In this document: positions 62,618 to 64,000 of the stretch, one piece after another
How positions within the stretch are numbered: position 1 is the stretch's first letter
Layout of the letters: each line of letters starts with the position of its first letter
Assembly: GCF_022759505.1 (NCBI RefSeq)
Contig: NZ_CP094289.1
Coordinates: 2,046,001-2,110,000, forward strand
Length of the DNA: 64,000 bases
Source of the DNA: Georgenia sp. TF02-10
GTDB taxonomy: Bacteria > Actinomycetota > Actinomycetes > Actinomycetales > Actinomycetaceae
Direction of reading: 5' to 3'
The notes under the pieces: generated by a model
The model's input: only the letters and a program-made list of their open reading frames with translations
Databases searched by the model: none
What the model was told of the DNA's origin: nothing
Program-made: the position numbers and the translations under genes

Positions 62618-64000
62618 GTGACCAGCACCGTGCTCGACCATGCCTCCGACACCACCAGCACCGGCGACACCGCCCGCACCGACGCCGCACCCGCGGTGAC
62701 CGACGACGCCCACGGCGCCGCCACCACCAGCAACTCCGCCACCCCCGCCGGCGATGGCGCCGAGACTCCCGACGCCCCCGTCGCGCCGGCCTTCGCCGAC
62801 CTCGGCCTGCCCGCCGACCTGCTCGCCGCCGTCGACGACCTCGGCTTCACCACGCCCACCGCGATCCAGGCCGAGGCCGTCCCGGTGCTGCTGGCCGGCC
62901 GCGACGTCGTCGGCATCGCCCAGACCGGCACCGGCAAGACCGCCGCGTTCGGGCTCCCCCTCCTGGCCGCCGTCGACCCGGCCGAGCGCGCGGTGCAGGC
63001 CCTGGTGCTCACGCCCACCCGCGAGCTCGCCATGCAGGTCGCCGACGCGATCGGCACCTTCGCCCACCGCACCCGGGGCCTGACCGTGCTGCCCGTCTAC
63101 GGCGGCTCCAGCTACGTGCCCCAGCTGCGGGCCCTGAGCCGCGGCGCCCAGGTCGTCGTCGGCACGCCGGGCCGGGTGATGGACCTGATCGAGCGGGGCG
63201 ACCTGCGCCTGAACCGGGTGCGGTTCTTCGTCCTGGACGAGGCCGACGAGATGCTCCGGATGGGCTTCGCCGAAGACGTCGAGACGATCGCCGCGCACGT
63301 CCCGGCCGAGCGGCGCACCGCCCTCTTTTCCGCCACCATGCCGACGGCGATCAAGAAGGTCGCCGCCACCCACCTCACCGACCCGGTGCGGGTGGCCGTG
63401 ACCCGGTCCGCCTCCACCGTCGCCACCGTCCAGCAGACCTACGCCGTCGTGCCGTTCCGGCACAAGAACGGCGCGCTGGCCCGGGTGCTGGCGACCACCG
63501 ACGCCGACGCCGCCCTCGTGTTCGTCCGCACCAAGGGCACCGCCGAGGAGGTGGCCGTCGAGCTCACCGGCCGCGGCATCCCCGCCGCCACGCTCTCCGG
63601 CGACGTGCCGCAGAAGGAGCGGGAGAAGCTCGTCGACCGGCTCCGGCACGGCGCCCTGGACGTCCTGGTGGCCACCGACGTCGCCGCCCGCGGGCTGGAC
63701 GTCGAGCGGATCGGGCTGGTCGTCAACTTCGACGTGCCACGGGAGACCGACACCTACGTCCACCGGATCGGGCGCACCGGCCGGGCCGGCCGCACCGGCA
63801 CCGCGCTGACCTTCCTCACCCCTCGCGAGCGCGCCCGCCTGACCCAGATCGAGAGGGCCACCGGCACGGCGATGACCGAGGTCGCCATCCCCACCCCGGC
63901 GGACGTCTCCGCGCACCGCGCCAGGGCGCTGTTCGCCCGGGTCGCCGACCGCTCGTCCGCCGGCCGCCTGCAGATGTACCGCGACGCCGTCACCGCGCAC
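62618..64000 (+). CDS. DEAD-box RNA helicase (runs off window)
   Basis: At least 461 residues, continuing beyond the window. After an acidic Ala/Thr-rich N-terminal extension of about 55 residues come the Q motif (FTTPTAIQAEAVP), motif I (AQTGTGKT), PTRELA, TPGR, motif II DEAD, SAT, LVFVRT, TDVAARGLD and HRIGRTGRAG, so the core helicase is complete. The DeaD/CshA type acts in ribosome assembly and mRNA turnover in the cold. GTG 62618 is the only plausible start in this frame; the ATG at 62608 is out of frame. Confidence 0.93.
   Translation, partial: MTSTVLDHASDTTSTGDTARTDAAPAVTDDAHGAATTSNSATPAGDGAETPDAPVAPAFADLGLPADLLAAVDDLGFTTPTAIQAEAVPVLLAGRDVVGIAQTGTGKTAAFGLPLLAAVDPAERAVQALVLTPTRELAMQVADAIGTFAHRTRGLTVLPVYGGSSYVPQLRALSRGAQVVVGTPGRVMDLIERGDLRLNRVRFFVLDEADEMLRMGFAEDVETIAAHVPAERRTALFSATMPTAIKKVAATHLTDPVRVAVTRSASTVATVQQTYAVVPFRHKNGALARVLATTDADAALVFVRTKGTAEEVAVELTGRGIPAATLSGDVPQKEREKLVDRLRHGALDVLVATDVAARGLDVERIGLVVNFDVPRETDTYVHRIGRTGRAGRTGTALTFLTPRERARLTQIERATGTAMTEVAIPTPADVSAHRARALFARVADRSSAGRLQMYRDAVTAH

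Noticed and set aside
62608-63083. Open frame starting at ATG 62608 in the helicase region
   Set aside because: Arg/Pro-rich shadow in another frame of the DEAD-box gene.

Overview
The window looks like chromosome from a high-GC actinobacterium, most likely of the order Micrococcales. The evidence is the GC content (over 70% almost throughout), frequent GTG starts, many 1-4 nt stop/start overlaps, the actinobacterial integration host factor mihF, a DUF222/13E12 HNH protein, and the gene order aspS, rarA, rpsD, alaS-ruvX-mltG-aroE-prepilin peptidase, aroC, aroK/aroB, efp-nusB, pyrR-pyrB-pyrC-carA-carB-pyrF, mihF-gmk-rpoZ-coaBC-metK. The genus cannot be decided from the sequence alone.

Layout, left to right. 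1-3.4 kb: start of an MFS transporter, a divergent CGNR/ABATE regulator and a DUF222-HNH gene with a duplicated 5' region. 3.6-9.4 kb (minus): metK, coaBC, rpoZ, gmk, mihF, pyrF. 9.6-17.9 kb: the pyrimidine operon pyrR-B-C-carA-carB, with a PyrR-binding hairpin over the pyrR ribosome binding site. 18.1-21.3 kb: a decayed VapBC-like toxin-antitoxin locus, cinA, nusB, efp, and a SatD/DUF3307-like pair with its own dyad-rich promoter. 21.3-23.6 kb: a stand-alone shikimate kinase paralogue and an AroK-AroB fusion.

23.8-34.5 kb: a tightly overlapping eight-gene operon for oligosaccharide uptake and breakdown. It holds a GH15-like protein, an ABC importer, a GH13 alpha-glucosidase, a FadR-type regulator, a Gfo/Idh oxidoreductase and a GH36 alpha-galactosidase, and it is preceded by an operator-like dyad and a 10-codon leader ORF. 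It splits the aro genes. 35.1-40.6 kb: aroC, divergent type I aroD, an IS21 remnant, a lower-GC HNH-like gene, a prepilin peptidase and aroE. 40.9-48.5 kb: mltG, ruvX, alaS, two small envelope-type genes, rpsD, rarA.

48.7-64 kb: an MMPL exporter, a DHFR-fold reductase, a YciO-type protein, a DUF2268 metalloprotease/MerR-TipAS pair behind a 19-bp-spacer promoter, a GNAT protein, aspS, an MFS exporter, a two-component system with a membrane protein, a patatin-like hydrolase, a truncated hydrolase fragment behind 25-bp tandem repeats, and the start of a DEAD-box helicase gene that runs off the window. Housekeeping genes form translationally coupled chains; accessory material sits at the joints. 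Many intergenic gaps hold unrelated short tandem repeats. No tRNA, rRNA or CRISPR array was found.
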